In this document: positions 53,450 to 62,358 of the stretch, one piece after another
Layout of the letters: every line of letters begins with the position of its first letter
How positions within the stretch are numbered: position 1 is the first letter of the stretch
Source: Oscillospiraceae bacterium
GTDB lineage: Bacteria; Bacillota; Clostridia; Oscillospirales; Ruminococcaceae
Length of the DNA: 64,000 bases
Direction of reading: 5' to 3'
Assembly: GCA_017472965.1 (NCBI GenBank)
Contig: JAFUNR010000003.1
Span: 18,218 to 82,217, forward strand
The notes under the pieces: model-generated
The model's input: the letters and a program-made list of their open reading frames with translations, nothing else
What the model was told of the DNA's origin: nothing
Databases searched by the model: none
Made by a program: the position numbers and the translations under genes

Positions 53450-55129
53450 ATGAAATCTCTGAAGAAGATCCTGGCTCTGGTTCTGGCGCTGGTTCTGGCT
53501 CTGTCTGTGGTTGCCTGCGGTAAGCCCGCTGACACCCCCGTTGTTGACGAGCCTTCCACCGAGACCGAGACCCCGAGCACCGAGACTGAAGAAGTCAAGG
53601 AAGAAGAGCCCTTCACCATCATCATCTCCGTTGGCGCCGGCGCCGGCGCGCAGGAAGGCTGGGAAGCCGTGGAAAAGGCTTACGAGGCTCTGCATCCCAA
53701 TGCGGACATCATCGTTGACCTGAAGCCCGGCGATGGTTATGCCGAGTGGGCCCGTACCGTTGCGGCCGACTACACCGCCAACGGCGCCCCCGACATTCTG
53801 ACCATCAACCAGATCCCCCCCGAGTACCGCGACGAGGGTGAGGTCATCAACTGGGAAGAGTACATGTACGATGTCAACCCGTACGACAAGGAAGGCAAGC
53901 TCTGGAAGGAATGCATCAACTACGAGCTGCAGTCCAAGTCTGCCATTGACAACTCTTTCGATTGCCTGAACCTCTGCTCTCTGCAGGTCTGCTGGTTCTA
54001 CAATGCTGACATCTTCAAGGAAGTCGGCGTTGAGGCTCCCGAAAACTGGGATGAGTTCGTTGAAGTCTGCGAGAAGATCTACGACGCCGGCTATCAGCCC
54101 ATCTCCATCGAAGGCGACTACAACTCCTTCTACGCTTGGCGTATGGGTTGGCTGAGCCGTATGTTCACCGATCAGGCTTACCGCTGGATCCAGAATGTCC
54201 GTCGCTCTCAGCCCGGCGACTACACCTACGACCCCGATAAGGACGACAAGTGGGCATTCGATCCTACCAACCCGTTCAACGATTACTCTGACTACGTCAC
54301 CACCAACCCCGTCCGTCAGTGGGCTGCTCTGTATGACGGCACCATCTCTGCCGACACCGAGGGCAACAAGGCTGTCTGGGAGAACTTCAAGAAAGTGTTC
54401 CCGAAGTACGCCGGCGGCGATGCCTTCTTTGGCTGCACCGACGCTTACAGCGCTTTCTATCAGGGCAAGGCTGCCATGATGGTCGATATCTCCAACTTCG
54501 CTATCACCTACCAGAACAACATCAAGAAGATGCAGGCCGGTGAGGAAGTTGTCGTTTCCGGTGAAGAGGCTCTGGAGGGCATCCAGGTCTTCGAGCTGGG
54601 CACCTTCCGTCAGCCCTCCATGACCAACGAATCCGGCAAGTACGGTCCCGATGAGCTGTTCCAGGCTCCCGCCCGTACTCTGGAAGGCCCCAACGGCTTC
54701 CTGGGCGCTTTCAACAAGAATGCTGAGCAGACTGCCCATGTTGTCGACTTCCTGATGTTCTACACCTCTGCCGAAGGCCACACCATTTACATGAATGAGT
54801 ATCTGGCCAACGGCGGCGTGCCCGCCGGCCCCGCTCTGGTTTACGGCGTTGAGTACCCCGAAGAGATCGCTGCCGCCTTTGAGAGCAACGAGTTCTACGG
54901 CGACGTTAAGTGCTGCCTGGTCTCCCGCGGTCTGGCCGACCAGCCCGAGTCCACCCGTGCTTATTACGATCTGGCCTGCCAGGTTCTGCAGGACAAGATC
55001 ACTGTTGACGAATATGTTGAGAAGATGGCTGCCCAGCACCTGCAGTACTTCGAGCAGGCTCTGCCCGCCGATATTTCTATCTCTGACTTCGCCAACCCCG
55101 CCAACGAGCCTACCGGTCAGGATGGCTAA
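53450..55129 (+). CDS. extracellular solute-binding lipoprotein of an ABC sugar importer
   Basis: A 559-residue lipoprotein. The signal peptide ends in a lipobox V-V-A-C with lipidated Cys23, followed by a Glu/Thr/Pro-rich linker to about residue 53. The rest is a family 1 solute-binding fold with many aromatic residues (W-F-Y-N-A-D-I-F, A-W-R-M-G-W-L, Y-Q-G-K-A-A-M-M), as in oligosaccharide binders. AGGAGG lies ten bases before the ATG. No permease or ATPase genes are near, so it must use transporters encoded elsewhere. Codon use differs from its neighbours, with many T-ending codons such as GCT, GTT and CGT, which usually marks very high expression. Confidence 0.93.
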   Translation: MKSLKKILALVLALVLALSVVACGKPADTPVVDEPSTETETPSTETEEVKEEEPFTIIISVGAGAGAQEGWEAVEKAYEALHPNADIIVDLKPGDGYAEWARTVAADYTANGAPDILTINQIPPEYRDEGEVINWEEYMYDVNPYDKEGKLWKECINYELQSKSAIDNSFDCLNLCSLQVCWFYNADIFKEVGVEAPENWDEFVEVCEKIYDAGYQPISIEGDYNSFYAWRMGWLSRMFTDQAYRWIQNVRRSQPGDYTYDPDKDDKWAFDPTNPFNDYSDYVTTNPVRQWAALYDGTISADTEGNKAVWENFKKVFPKYAGGDAFFGCTDAYSAFYQGKAAMMVDISNFAITYQNNIKKMQAGEEVVVSGEEALEGIQVFELGTFRQPSMTNESGKYGPDELFQAPARTLEGPNGFLGAFNKNAEQTAHVVDFLMFYTSAEGHTIYMNEYLANGGVPAGPALVYGVEYPEEIAAAFESNEFYGDVKCCLVSRGLADQPESTRAYYDLACQVLQDKITVDEYVEKMAAQHLQYFEQALPADISISDFANPANEPTGQDG

Positions 55130-55435
55130 TTCCCTCTGATTTTCATCAGAATGCAACGACAGAACCGTGATCTGCCGCTTTTGGCGGATGCTGCTTCCGG
55201 TCTGACCGGAGCTGACGGCGTGATCGCCGGATAAGCTCCTGTATGCGGCAGCGGTCACCGGACAGCCGCCCGCAGCCCACGATACTGCCCAAGCACAAAA
55301 CGAGGACCTGCTGCAATACTGCGGCAGGTCCTTTTCCTGTATATGGCAGAAAGCAAGGAAGAGACGATCTTTCAATCCCTGTTACTATTTCGTATAAACA
55401 TGAAAAACCTCGAAACCACACAGGTTTCGAGGTTT
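55130..55435. other. intergenic region between lipoprotein gene and tRNA
   Basis: The 306-base gap contains several small GC-rich hairpins at about 55163-55235, the terminator at 55304-55335 and the terminator of the tRNA gene at 55403-55436. I see no further gene. Confidence 0.6.
55304..55335 (+). terminator. terminator of the solute-binding protein gene
   Basis: GGACCTGC (55304-55311) pairs with GCAGGTCC (55324-55331) with inner pairs, followed by four T. It lies 175 bases after the stop, so a long 3' untranslated region is predicted. Confidence 0.7.

Positions 55436-55436
<1 letters not shown>
55403..55436 (-). terminator. terminator of tRNA-Ala
   Basis: AAAACCTCGAAACC (55404-55417) pairs with GGTTTCGAGGTTTT (55423-55436), followed on the minus strand by TTTTT. 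It starts directly after the CCA end. Confidence 0.88.
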
Positions 55437-55511
<75 letters not shown>

Positions 55512-55545
55512 AAGTTTTCAGCACCGTTTCCCTTGGTGCTTGATT

Positions 55546-55574
55546 ATTATAGCAAAAGCACACAGGAATGTCAA
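55546..55574 (-). promoter_or_regulatory. promoter of tRNA-Ala
   Basis: Minus strand TTGACA (55574-55569), 17-base spacer, TATAAT (55551-55546): both boxes match the consensus exactly. Confidence 0.92.
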
Positions 55575-55743
55575 CACCTTTTTTCAAAAAACTTTTGATT
55601 TTTTCGAATTTTTTTGCATTTACCGGAAAGCCGGCAGTCCGCACCGCTGCACCCCGTTCGGAAAGTTTCGGTATCCCTTTTCGCTAAACCGGACAATTCG
55701 CTTTCTTTTGTACAAAATCAATACCATATTCACAATTTTTCTA

Positions 55744-55772
55744 TTGTTCCATTTAATTTCATTTATTATAAT
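55744..55772 (+). promoter_or_regulatory. promoter of the MMPL/GLUG operon
   Basis: TTGTTC (55744-55749), 17-base spacer, TATAAT (55767-55772), about 80 bases before the ATG at 55860. Confidence 0.75.
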
Positions 55773-55859
55773 AGGTACAGGAACCAAACGCAATAGCTGT
55801 CCGATTCTGGCACGGCGACCGACTATGTCACACCGACAGCGGAGAGGAACGGATTTTTG

Positions 55860-58307
55860 ATGGAGAAAAAGAACCCGGAAAATAGCTTTTTCACCAAACT
55901 GGCCACCTTTGTGGTGGATAAGCGGCATTTTTTCTTTTTGATGTATATCATCGCCGCCATTTTCTGCGTGTTTTCCATGAGCTGGGTCACGGTGGAAAAT
56001 GATGTGACCACCTATCTGCCCGAGGATACCGAGACCCGCCAGGGCATTGTGGCCATGAATGAGAACTTTGCCGCCTTCGGTACGGCAAGGGTGATGGTCT
56101 GCAACATTGCGCCGGATACCGCGCAGCAGCTGGCGGATACCATCGCCGGTGTGGACGGCGTGAGCATGGTGACCTTTGATCTTTCGGCAGAGCATTACCG
56201 CGATGCCGCCGCGCTGTATGATGTGAGCTTTGCGGATGCAGCTGCCGATCCCGCCGCATCGCGTGCCATGCAGACCATCCGCGAGCTGCTTGCCGGCTAC
56301 GATCTGTATGTGGATACGCAGGTGGGCGTTGATATGAACGCCATGCTGCGCGACGAAATGACCACCATCCTGATCGTGGCAGTCATCATCATTCTGGTGG
56401 TGCTGACACTGACCTCCCGCGCTTATGCGGAGGTACCGGTGCTGCTGATCACCTTCGGTGCGGCGGCGCTGCTGAACATGGGAACCAACTTCATCTTCCC
56501 AAAAATCAGCTTTATTTCGGATTCGGTGGCCGTGGTGCTGCAGCTGGCACTGGCCATCGATTACGCCATCATCCTGTGCCACCGGTTTTCGGATGAGCAC
56601 GAAACCAAACCCGCCCGCGAAGCCTGTATCGCCGCGCTGAGCAAGGCCATCCCCGAGATCAGCGCTTCCTCGCTGACCACAGTCAGCGGTCTGATGGCGC
56701 TGGGCTTTATGAAATTCGCCATTGGTCTGGATATGGCCATGGTTCTGATCAAGTCCATTCTGCTCAGCCTGCTTTCGGTGTTCACGCTGATGCCGGGTCT
56801 GCTGCTGCTGTTCAGCAAGGCCATTGACCGCACCCGCCACCGCAAGCTGCTACCCAATATCACACTGCTGGGGCGCTTCGCCGTCAAGGTGCGGCGGGTA
56901 TTGCCGCCTGTGTTCGTGCTGCTGCTGGTCGGGGCGTTCTGGCTTTCCAACCAGTGCCCCTACGCCTACAGCTTTACCGATCTGCGCACCGCCAAAATGA
57001 GCGAAAGCCAGCATGCCTATTTCAAGATCAAAGAGACCTTCGGCACCAGCAACATGGTGGCCGTGGTGGTGCCCAGCGGCGACTACGAGGCCGAAGCCGC
57101 TGTGTTCAGCGAGCTGGCAGCCTGTCCCGAGGTCAAGAGCACCATGGGGCTTTCCGGCATGGAGGCCATCGGCGGCTACACCCTGACCGAGGCGCTGACA
57201 CCGCGCCAGTTCTCCGAGCTGGTGGGACTGGATCATGAGGTAGCACAGCTGCTGTACAGCGCCTATGCCGCCGAGCAGACCCAGTACGGCGCGATCCTCA
57301 ACGGATTGGATGAGTATAAGATCCCGCTGTTTGATCTGTTCATCTATCTGAAGGACACGCTGGAGGAAAACAACATCAGCCTTGCCGGCGGGGAAATGGC
57401 TCTGGATGAGATGTTCAGCCAGCTGGAAATGGCGCAAAGCCAGCTGCAAAACGAAAAATACAGCCGCATGGTGGTATATCTGAACCTGCCGGAGGAAAGC
57501 GAAGAGACCTTCGATTTCCTCGACCGGATGCGCGCCATCATCGGTCAGCATTATGAGAGCGATTACTATGTGGTGGGCAATTCCACCAGTTCGCGGGATC
57601 TGGCCTCCAGCTTCAGCAAGGATAACCTGATGATTTCGCTGCTTTCCATCCTGTTTGTCATACTGGTACTGCTGTTTACCTTCCGCTCGGTGGGTCTGCC
57701 GATCCTGCTCATCGCTGTCATTCAGGGCAGCATCTGGATCAACTTCTCCATTCCCACGCTGACCGGCACGCCGCTTTACTTCCTTGGTTATCTGATCGTC
57801 AACGCCATCATGATGGGCGCCAACATCGATTACGCCATCGTGATCTCCAGCCACTATCAGGAGCTGAAGGCCCATATGCCCCACAAGGAGGCCATCGTCC
57901 ATGCACTGAATGCGGCGTTCCCCACGGTGTTCACCTCCGGCAGCATGATGGCAGCTGCAGGCCTGCTCATCGGCAATATGTCCACCCAGCCGGTGGTCTC
58001 CATCATGGGCACCTGCATCGGCCGCGGCACCATCATCTCCATCATTCTGGTACTGGCGGTGCTGCCCTCGATCCTGGTGCTGGGTGATTCCATCATCGAG
58101 CGCACCAGCTTCCGGCTGAAGGCCCTGGAGCCCAAAACCCGCACTGCTGCAGGCACCATGCGGGTAAAAGGCCATGTGCGCGGCTATATTTCCGGCGTGG
58201 TGGATGCCGACATCGACGGCGTCCTGCACGGCCAGTTCAACGCATCCATCGCCACAAACGACCGGCTTGAAACACAGGAAGGAGGTACAGCAGATGAAGA
58301 GGAATAA
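55860..58307 (+). CDS. MMPL/RND family transporter
   Basis: An 815-residue membrane protein with two repeats, each of one helix, a large extracellular loop and five helices. In the first repeat Q-L-A-L-A-I-D-Y-A-I-I-L near residue 230 and in the second I-M-M-G-A-N-I-D-Y-A-I-V near 655 carry the proton-relay Asp and Tyr of MMPL proteins. Such transporters move lipids, siderophores or surface molecules across the membrane. The ATG at 55860 has GGAGAGG upstream; a TTG one codon earlier is less likely. The last 14 bases overlap the start of the GLUG protein gene, so the two are translationally coupled and probably work together. Confidence 0.92.
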   Translation: MEKKNPENSFFTKLATFVVDKRHFFFLMYIIAAIFCVFSMSWVTVENDVTTYLPEDTETRQGIVAMNENFAAFGTARVMVCNIAPDTAQQLADTIAGVDGVSMVTFDLSAEHYRDAAALYDVSFADAAADPAASRAMQTIRELLAGYDLYVDTQVGVDMNAMLRDEMTTILIVAVIIILVVLTLTSRAYAEVPVLLITFGAAALLNMGTNFIFPKISFISDSVAVVLQLALAIDYAIILCHRFSDEHETKPAREACIAALSKAIPEISASSLTTVSGLMALGFMKFAIGLDMAMVLIKSILLSLLSVFTLMPGLLLLFSKAIDRTRHRKLLPNITLLGRFAVKVRRVLPPVFVLLLVGAFWLSNQCPYAYSFTDLRTAKMSESQHAYFKIKETFGTSNMVAVVVPSGDYEAEAAVFSELAACPEVKSTMGLSGMEAIGGYTLTEALTPRQFSELVGLDHEVAQLLYSAYAAEQTQYGAILNGLDEYKIPLFDLFIYLKDTLEENNISLAGGEMALDEMFSQLEMAQSQLQNEKYSRMVVYLNLPEESEETFDFLDRMRAIIGQHYESDYYVVGNSTSSRDLASSFSKDNLMISLLSILFVILVLLFTFRSVGLPILLIAVIQGSIWINFSIPTLTGTPLYFLGYLIVNAIMMGANIDYAIVISSHYQELKAHMPHKEAIVHALNAAFPTVFTSGSMMAAAGLLIGNMSTQPVVSIMGTCIGRGTIISIILVLAVLPSILVLGDSIIERTSFRLKALEPKTRTAAGTMRVKGHVRGYISGVVDADIDGVLHGQFNASIATNDRLETQEGGTADEEE

Positions 58308-60993
58308 CCTTTTCCGCGCCGCAGCGCTGTGCCTGCTTTTTGCCGTGCTTGCCGCAGCCGTCCTTCCGACTGCTGCCGCCGCGCCTGTGCCGGCGACCGG
58401 AACGGCAGAGCAAACCGAAGCCGCCGTACTGCGCATCTCCACGGCAGAGGAATTCCGGGAATTTGCCGAAAACTGCCGGCTTGACAGCTACAGCATGGGG
58501 CTTACCGTCACACTGGAAACCGATCTTGATCTGGGCGGCACAGCGATGGAGAGCATCCCCATCTTCTGCGGCGTATTCGAGGGCGGCGGCCATAGCATTT
58601 CCGGTATTTCCATCACGGGCAGCGGCCCGGCGCTGGGGCTTTTCCGTTATCTGAACGGTACTGCTGTCATCCGTGACCTGACCGTACAGGGCGAGATCCT
58701 TCCCTCCGGCACAGAACCCGCCACCGGCGGCATCGCCGGCGAAAATGCAGGCCGCATCGAAAACTGCCGCTTTATGGGTAAAGTCTCCGGCAGTACAGCG
58801 GTAGGCGGCATTGCCGGTGTGAATACCGTCACAGGCATTCTGGAAGGCTGCCGCGTCACCGGCAGCATCAAGGGCAGTCATTTTACAGGCGGTATCGCCG
58901 GCGAAAATGCAGGCGTCATCCGCAGCTGCACCAACGCGGCGGGCATCAACACCACTGCGCGGCAAAACACCGTAGCGCTGGAGGATATCACCCTTGACGC
59001 ACTGACCGATACCGAATCCGCCGGGACCGTCACCGATCTGGGCGGTATTGCCGGAACCAGCAGCGGCATCATCCGCAGCTGTACCAACAACGGCAACATC
59101 GGCTATCGGCATATGAGTTACAATGTGGGCGGCATCGCAGGCAGCAGCACCGGCTACCTTGCCGACTGCACCAATTACGGCCGCATTCAGGGCCGCAAGG
59201 AAGTCGGCGGCATCGTCGGCCAGCTGGAACCTGCCCTGCGTATTCAATACAGCGCCGATGCGCTGCAGATCCTGCAGCAGCAGCTGGAGGATCTGGCTGT
59301 CGAAGCGGAGCAGACTGCTCTGGCGGCTGAAGGCAGTGCCAATTCGCTGCGCGGTCAGCTGGATACGCTGCGCCAGCAGGCAAACACCGCTGCAGACACT
59401 GCCGGACAGCTTATACCGGATATCGACCCCGAAAATCCGCAACTGCCGGATGCCGATTCCCTGCTGGCGCTGCAGAATGCGCTGACCGGCTCACTGACAC
59501 AGCTGGGCGGCACCGCAACCGGCATCGTCAGCAGCACGCGCAGCTCGGCAGCATCGCTGCTGAAACGGCTGGAGAGTCTGAACAAGCAGATGGAGGCCAT
59601 CGGCTCCACGCTGGATAACGCGGGTTCCCTGCTGGGCGGCAGCGTGACGGATGTTTCCGACGAGGATACCGATGCGGATGTTTCCGCCAAGATCACCGGC
59701 TGCACCAACCACAGCAGTGTTTCTGCCGACCGCAATGTGGGCGGTATTGTGGGCGCTGTCGGGCCGGAGAACGATCTGGATCCCGAGGACGACGCTATGA
59801 CCGACGGCAGCTATTCGCTGAATGTCACCGGTGAGATCCGCGCCGTGGTGCTGAACTGCACCAACCGGGCAGCCGTCAGCTGCAAATACCGCAACGCCGG
59901 CGGCATCGCCGGTCTGCAGATAATGGGTTTGCTGCGGGACTGCCTGAGCACCGGCGCCATCGAAGCCGCAGATGCGGACTGTGCCGGCGGCATCGCAGGC
60001 AGCAGCACAGGCTCTATCCGCAGCTGCAGCGCCCGCTGCACGATCGCAGCCAAAAAACAGGTGGGCGGCATCGCAGGCAGCGGCGCAGCTGTTACCGATT
60101 GCCGTGCCATGACCGCTTTTGCCGACACAGTACAGAGCACCGGCGGTATTCTGGGCATCCGCACTGAGCCGCTTTTTGCACAGGAGGAGCCGATCACCGG
60201 CAACCTGTACACCCGCACCGGCGCAAAGGATCCCGGCGGCATCGATGGCGTCAGCTACGCAGGCAAGGCCCAGCCGCTGCCGCTGGATGCATTTCTGGCT
60301 CTGGAGGGGCTGGACGAGGCCTTCCGGCACGCAACGGTCACCTTCGGCTTTGCCGACGGCAGCACCGCACAGGTAAAGCTTACCCCGGGCGACCCGCTGC
60401 GGGCGGAGGATATCCCCGCCCTGCCCAGGCTCACCGGCTATACGGCCCATTGGCAGGGTCTGGATGAAGCCGACATCGGCTGCATCCTCTTTGATCTGCA
60501 CTTTGATGCGGTGTATACCGGCTACGATGCCGTGGTCGGCTCTGCCGCACGGCGCGGCGCAAAGCCTTTGCTGCTGATCCAGGGTGATTTTGATGCCGAT
60601 GCGGCGGTGAGCATCACCGCCGGCGATGCTGTGCCCCCGCTTGCCGAAAAAGAGATTTGTATCGGTATGTGGGGCATCGCCCTTTCCGATGCCGCCGGTC
60701 TGCGCACCGGCCGGCTGCTGCTGCCGGAGGATGCTGATGCCGCCGCACTGCGGCTGGCGCTGCTGAAAAACGGTGAATGGGTCGATACCCCCTTTACCGC
60801 CGACGGCAGCTACATTGTCTTTGCCATGGATACCGATACCGAAGGCGCGGCTCTGGTACAGCTGCCCGGTTTTCCATGGCTGCAGACCGCCGGTGCTGGC
60901 GCAGCCGCGCTGGTGCTGCTGATCGCCGTCATCGTGCTGTGCCGCCGCACCCGCCGCAAAAAGAAAGCGGCCGCACCCGCCGCAGCAAAATAA
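58294..60993 (+). CDS. large GLUG-repeat surface protein with coiled coil and C-terminal anchor
   Basis: An 899-residue protein. A signal peptide (about 1-30) is followed by GLUG-type beta-helix repeats, with G-G-I-A-G-x-N-x-G and G-G-I-A-G-S-S-T-G units between 130 and 300. A helical coiled-coil stretch (about 330-450) interrupts the repeats, which resume at about 480-640. A further beta domain and a membrane helix (about 865-885) with a basic R-R-T-R-R-K-K-K tail end the chain, so it is anchored by its C-terminus with the bulk outside. AGGAGGT lies six bases before the ATG at 58294, inside the MMPL gene. It has no L-P-x-T-G motif. It is likely an accessory or cargo-handling partner of the MMPL transporter. 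Confidence 0.85.
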   Translation: MKRNNLFRAAALCLLFAVLAAAVLPTAAAAPVPATGTAEQTEAAVLRISTAEEFREFAENCRLDSYSMGLTVTLETDLDLGGTAMESIPIFCGVFEGGGHSISGISITGSGPALGLFRYLNGTAVIRDLTVQGEILPSGTEPATGGIAGENAGRIENCRFMGKVSGSTAVGGIAGVNTVTGILEGCRVTGSIKGSHFTGGIAGENAGVIRSCTNAAGINTTARQNTVALEDITLDALTDTESAGTVTDLGGIAGTSSGIIRSCTNNGNIGYRHMSYNVGGIAGSSTGYLADCTNYGRIQGRKEVGGIVGQLEPALRIQYSADALQILQQQLEDLAVEAEQTALAAEGSANSLRGQLDTLRQQANTAADTAGQLIPDIDPENPQLPDADSLLALQNALTGSLTQLGGTATGIVSSTRSSAASLLKRLESLNKQMEAIGSTLDNAGSLLGGSVTDVSDEDTDADVSAKITGCTNHSSVSADRNVGGIVGAVGPENDLDPEDDAMTDGSYSLNVTGEIRAVVLNCTNRAAVSCKYRNAGGIAGLQIMGLLRDCLSTGAIEAADADCAGGIAGSSTGSIRSCSARCTIAAKKQVGGIAGSGAAVTDCRAMTAFADTVQSTGGILGIRTEPLFAQEEPITGNLYTRTGAKDPGGIDGVSYAGKAQPLPLDAFLALEGLDEAFRHATVTFGFADGSTAQVKLTPGDPLRAEDIPALPRLTGYTAHWQGLDEADIGCILFDLHFDAVYTGYDAVVGSAARRGAKPLLLIQGDFDADAAVSITAGDAVPPLAEKEICIGMWGIALSDAAGLRTGRLLLPEDADAAALRLALLKNGEWVDTPFTADGSYIVFAMDTDTEGAALVQLPGFPWLQTAGAGAAALVLLIAVIVLCRRTRRKKKAAAPAAAK

Positions 60994-61091
60994 ACTCTGT
61001 ATCCCCCTTCCGTCATTCCGGACAGCCGCCCCTGCCCCTTTGTCCGGATATTATCTCCGGAACACGCATGCAAAACACACTGCAGACAGCA

Positions 61092-61127
61092 AAAGAGCCG
61101 CCGATCCCTTCGGGTCGGCGGCTCTTT
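61092..61127. terminator. bidirectional terminator
   Basis: A 13-base stem, AAAGAGCCGCCGA (61092-61104) with TCGGCGGCTCTTT (61115-61127), lies between the convergent GLUG and oxidoreductase genes. Confidence 0.85.
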
Positions 61128-61151
61128 CTATGTGCAATTTTTACGAAATAC

Positions 61152-62210
61152 TCAGATATTGACCTTCTGGGCGCAGCCAGTCTCCTCGGCGGCGAAAGCA
61201 GCATCAATGACCTTCATGACGCGCAGCGCCTGATCGGGACGGACGATCAGCTCGGCGTTGCCATCCATCACGCCCACGATGTTGCGGTAGTAGTCGCTCC
61301 AATCCACATCCACCTCGGGAACAGGGATCTCGTTGGTGGTCTCCGGCGGACGGGGTGCCATGGTACGGGTCGGGCCGGCAGCGGTGTAGACGATATCATC
61401 GCCCCACTCCATCTCGGAATCCGGCTTGCACTGCACGATGCGGCCGTTGCCCATCCAGTCATCGATCTGCATGGTGCCGTTCTGGCAGGTGACGTGCCAG
61501 CGGGGGCGGGAGATGAAGCAGTTGGTGGTCATCTCCAGCACCACGGAACACTTGTTCTCAAAACGCAGGAACACCTTGATGTTATCATCCACCTCGGGGG
61601 AGAACACGCTCTGCAGATGGGCGCCGACCTCCACCACGGGAGATTTGATCATATCCATCACCTGATCGATCAGATGCACGCCCCAATCCAGCAGCATACC
61701 GCCGCCGTTCAGCTTGTGGCCGCGCCAGCCGTACATGGAGCCGCCGCGGGAGCCATCCACGCGGCTCTCGATGAAGTAGGGCTCACCGATAACGCCGGAA
61801 TCGATCACCTGCTTGACGGTGCGGTAATCCTTATCCCAGCGGCGGTTCTGGTGGATACTGAACAGCTTGCCGCTCTCCTTGGCGGCAGCGATCATCTCCT
61901 CCAGATCGGCACTTCTGATGGTGACGGGCTTTTCGCAAACCACATTCTTGCCGGCCTTCAGCGCGGCAATAACAATCTCCTTGTGGAAGTTGTTGGGGGT
62001 GGCAACGGTGATCAGCTGGATCTCGGGATCGGCCAGGACCTCATCCAGAGACTGATACACATGCAGACCAAGACCCGCAGCCTTTTCGCCCGGCTCGGGA
62101 CGGACATCGTAAATACCTTTGACTTCCAGCAGATCGGAAAGCCGCTGGGTGATGTTCTCCCGGTGCCAGCCGCCCATGCCGCCGAAGCCGACGATCGCCA
62201 TTTTATACAT
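61152..62210 (-). CDS. Gfo/Idh/MocA family oxidoreductase
   Basis: A 352-residue NAD(P)-dependent sugar or inositol oxidoreductase. The Rossmann start is V-G-F-G-G-M-G near residue 6; the catalytic Lys is in V-C-E-K-P-V near 93, followed by Q-N-R-R-W-D near 120 and the substrate His in L-D-W-G-V-H-L-I-D near 173. The ATG at 62210 has AAGGAGG ten bases upstream. It is monocistronic between a terminator and an extended -10 promoter (62269-62274). It may handle a ketosugar from the oligosaccharide pathways, but no specific substrate can be named. Confidence 0.93.
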   Translation of the reverse strand: MYKMAIVGFGGMGGWHRENITQRLSDLLEVKGIYDVRPEPGEKAAGLGLHVYQSLDEVLADPEIQLITVATPNNFHKEIVIAALKAGKNVVCEKPVTIRSADLEEMIAAAKESGKLFSIHQNRRWDKDYRTVKQVIDSGVIGEPYFIESRVDGSRGGSMYGWRGHKLNGGGMLLDWGVHLIDQVMDMIKSPVVEVGAHLQSVFSPEVDDNIKVFLRFENKCSVVLEMTTNCFISRPRWHVTCQNGTMQIDDWMGNGRIVQCKPDSEMEWGDDIVYTAAGPTRTMAPRPPETTNEIPVPEVDVDWSDYYRNIVGVMDGNAELIVRPDQALRVMKVIDAAFAAEETGCAQKVNI

Positions 62211-62268
62211 AGGGGGTTCCTCCTTTTTCCTCGGGACACAGTGCCCCGCATTTCTTCTTTCAAAGAGC

Positions 62269-62274
62269 ATTGTA
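62269..62274 (-). promoter_or_regulatory. extended -10 promoter of the oxidoreductase gene
   Basis: Minus strand TGC-TACAAT with TACAAT at 62274-62269. The -35 region is poor, which is usual for extended -10 promoters. It lies about 60 bases before the start codon. Confidence 0.6.
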
Positions 62275-62358
62275 GCATGTTTATTGCGAAAAAGAAAGAC
62301 ATCAAGGGAAGATTTTTCGTCAAATATTGCGTTCTTGCCTCTGCTGCGGGATGCCGGA

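Larger units (their letters stand above)
55512..55859. other. AT-rich intergenic region with two divergent promoters
   Basis: The 348-base gap holds the tRNA promoter (55546-55574) on minus and the MMPL promoter (55744-55772) on plus. The centre is strongly AT-rich. No other gene is seen. Confidence 0.7.

Noticed and set aside
53230-53450. Catabolite-repression (cre) site before the solute-binding protein gene
   Set aside because: No stretch fits the cre consensus well; the TGCACA repeats are a different motif.
58690-60110. Repeated GGCGGCATCGCAGGC-like DNA, possible CRISPR or tandem repeat
   Set aside because: The repeats are in frame, unevenly spaced and encode the GLUG units of a protein.
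60880-60993. Sortase sorting signal at the end of the GLUG protein
   Set aside because: L-P-G-F-P precedes the membrane helix but lacks the T-G of the motif, and it is too far from known class B signals to claim.
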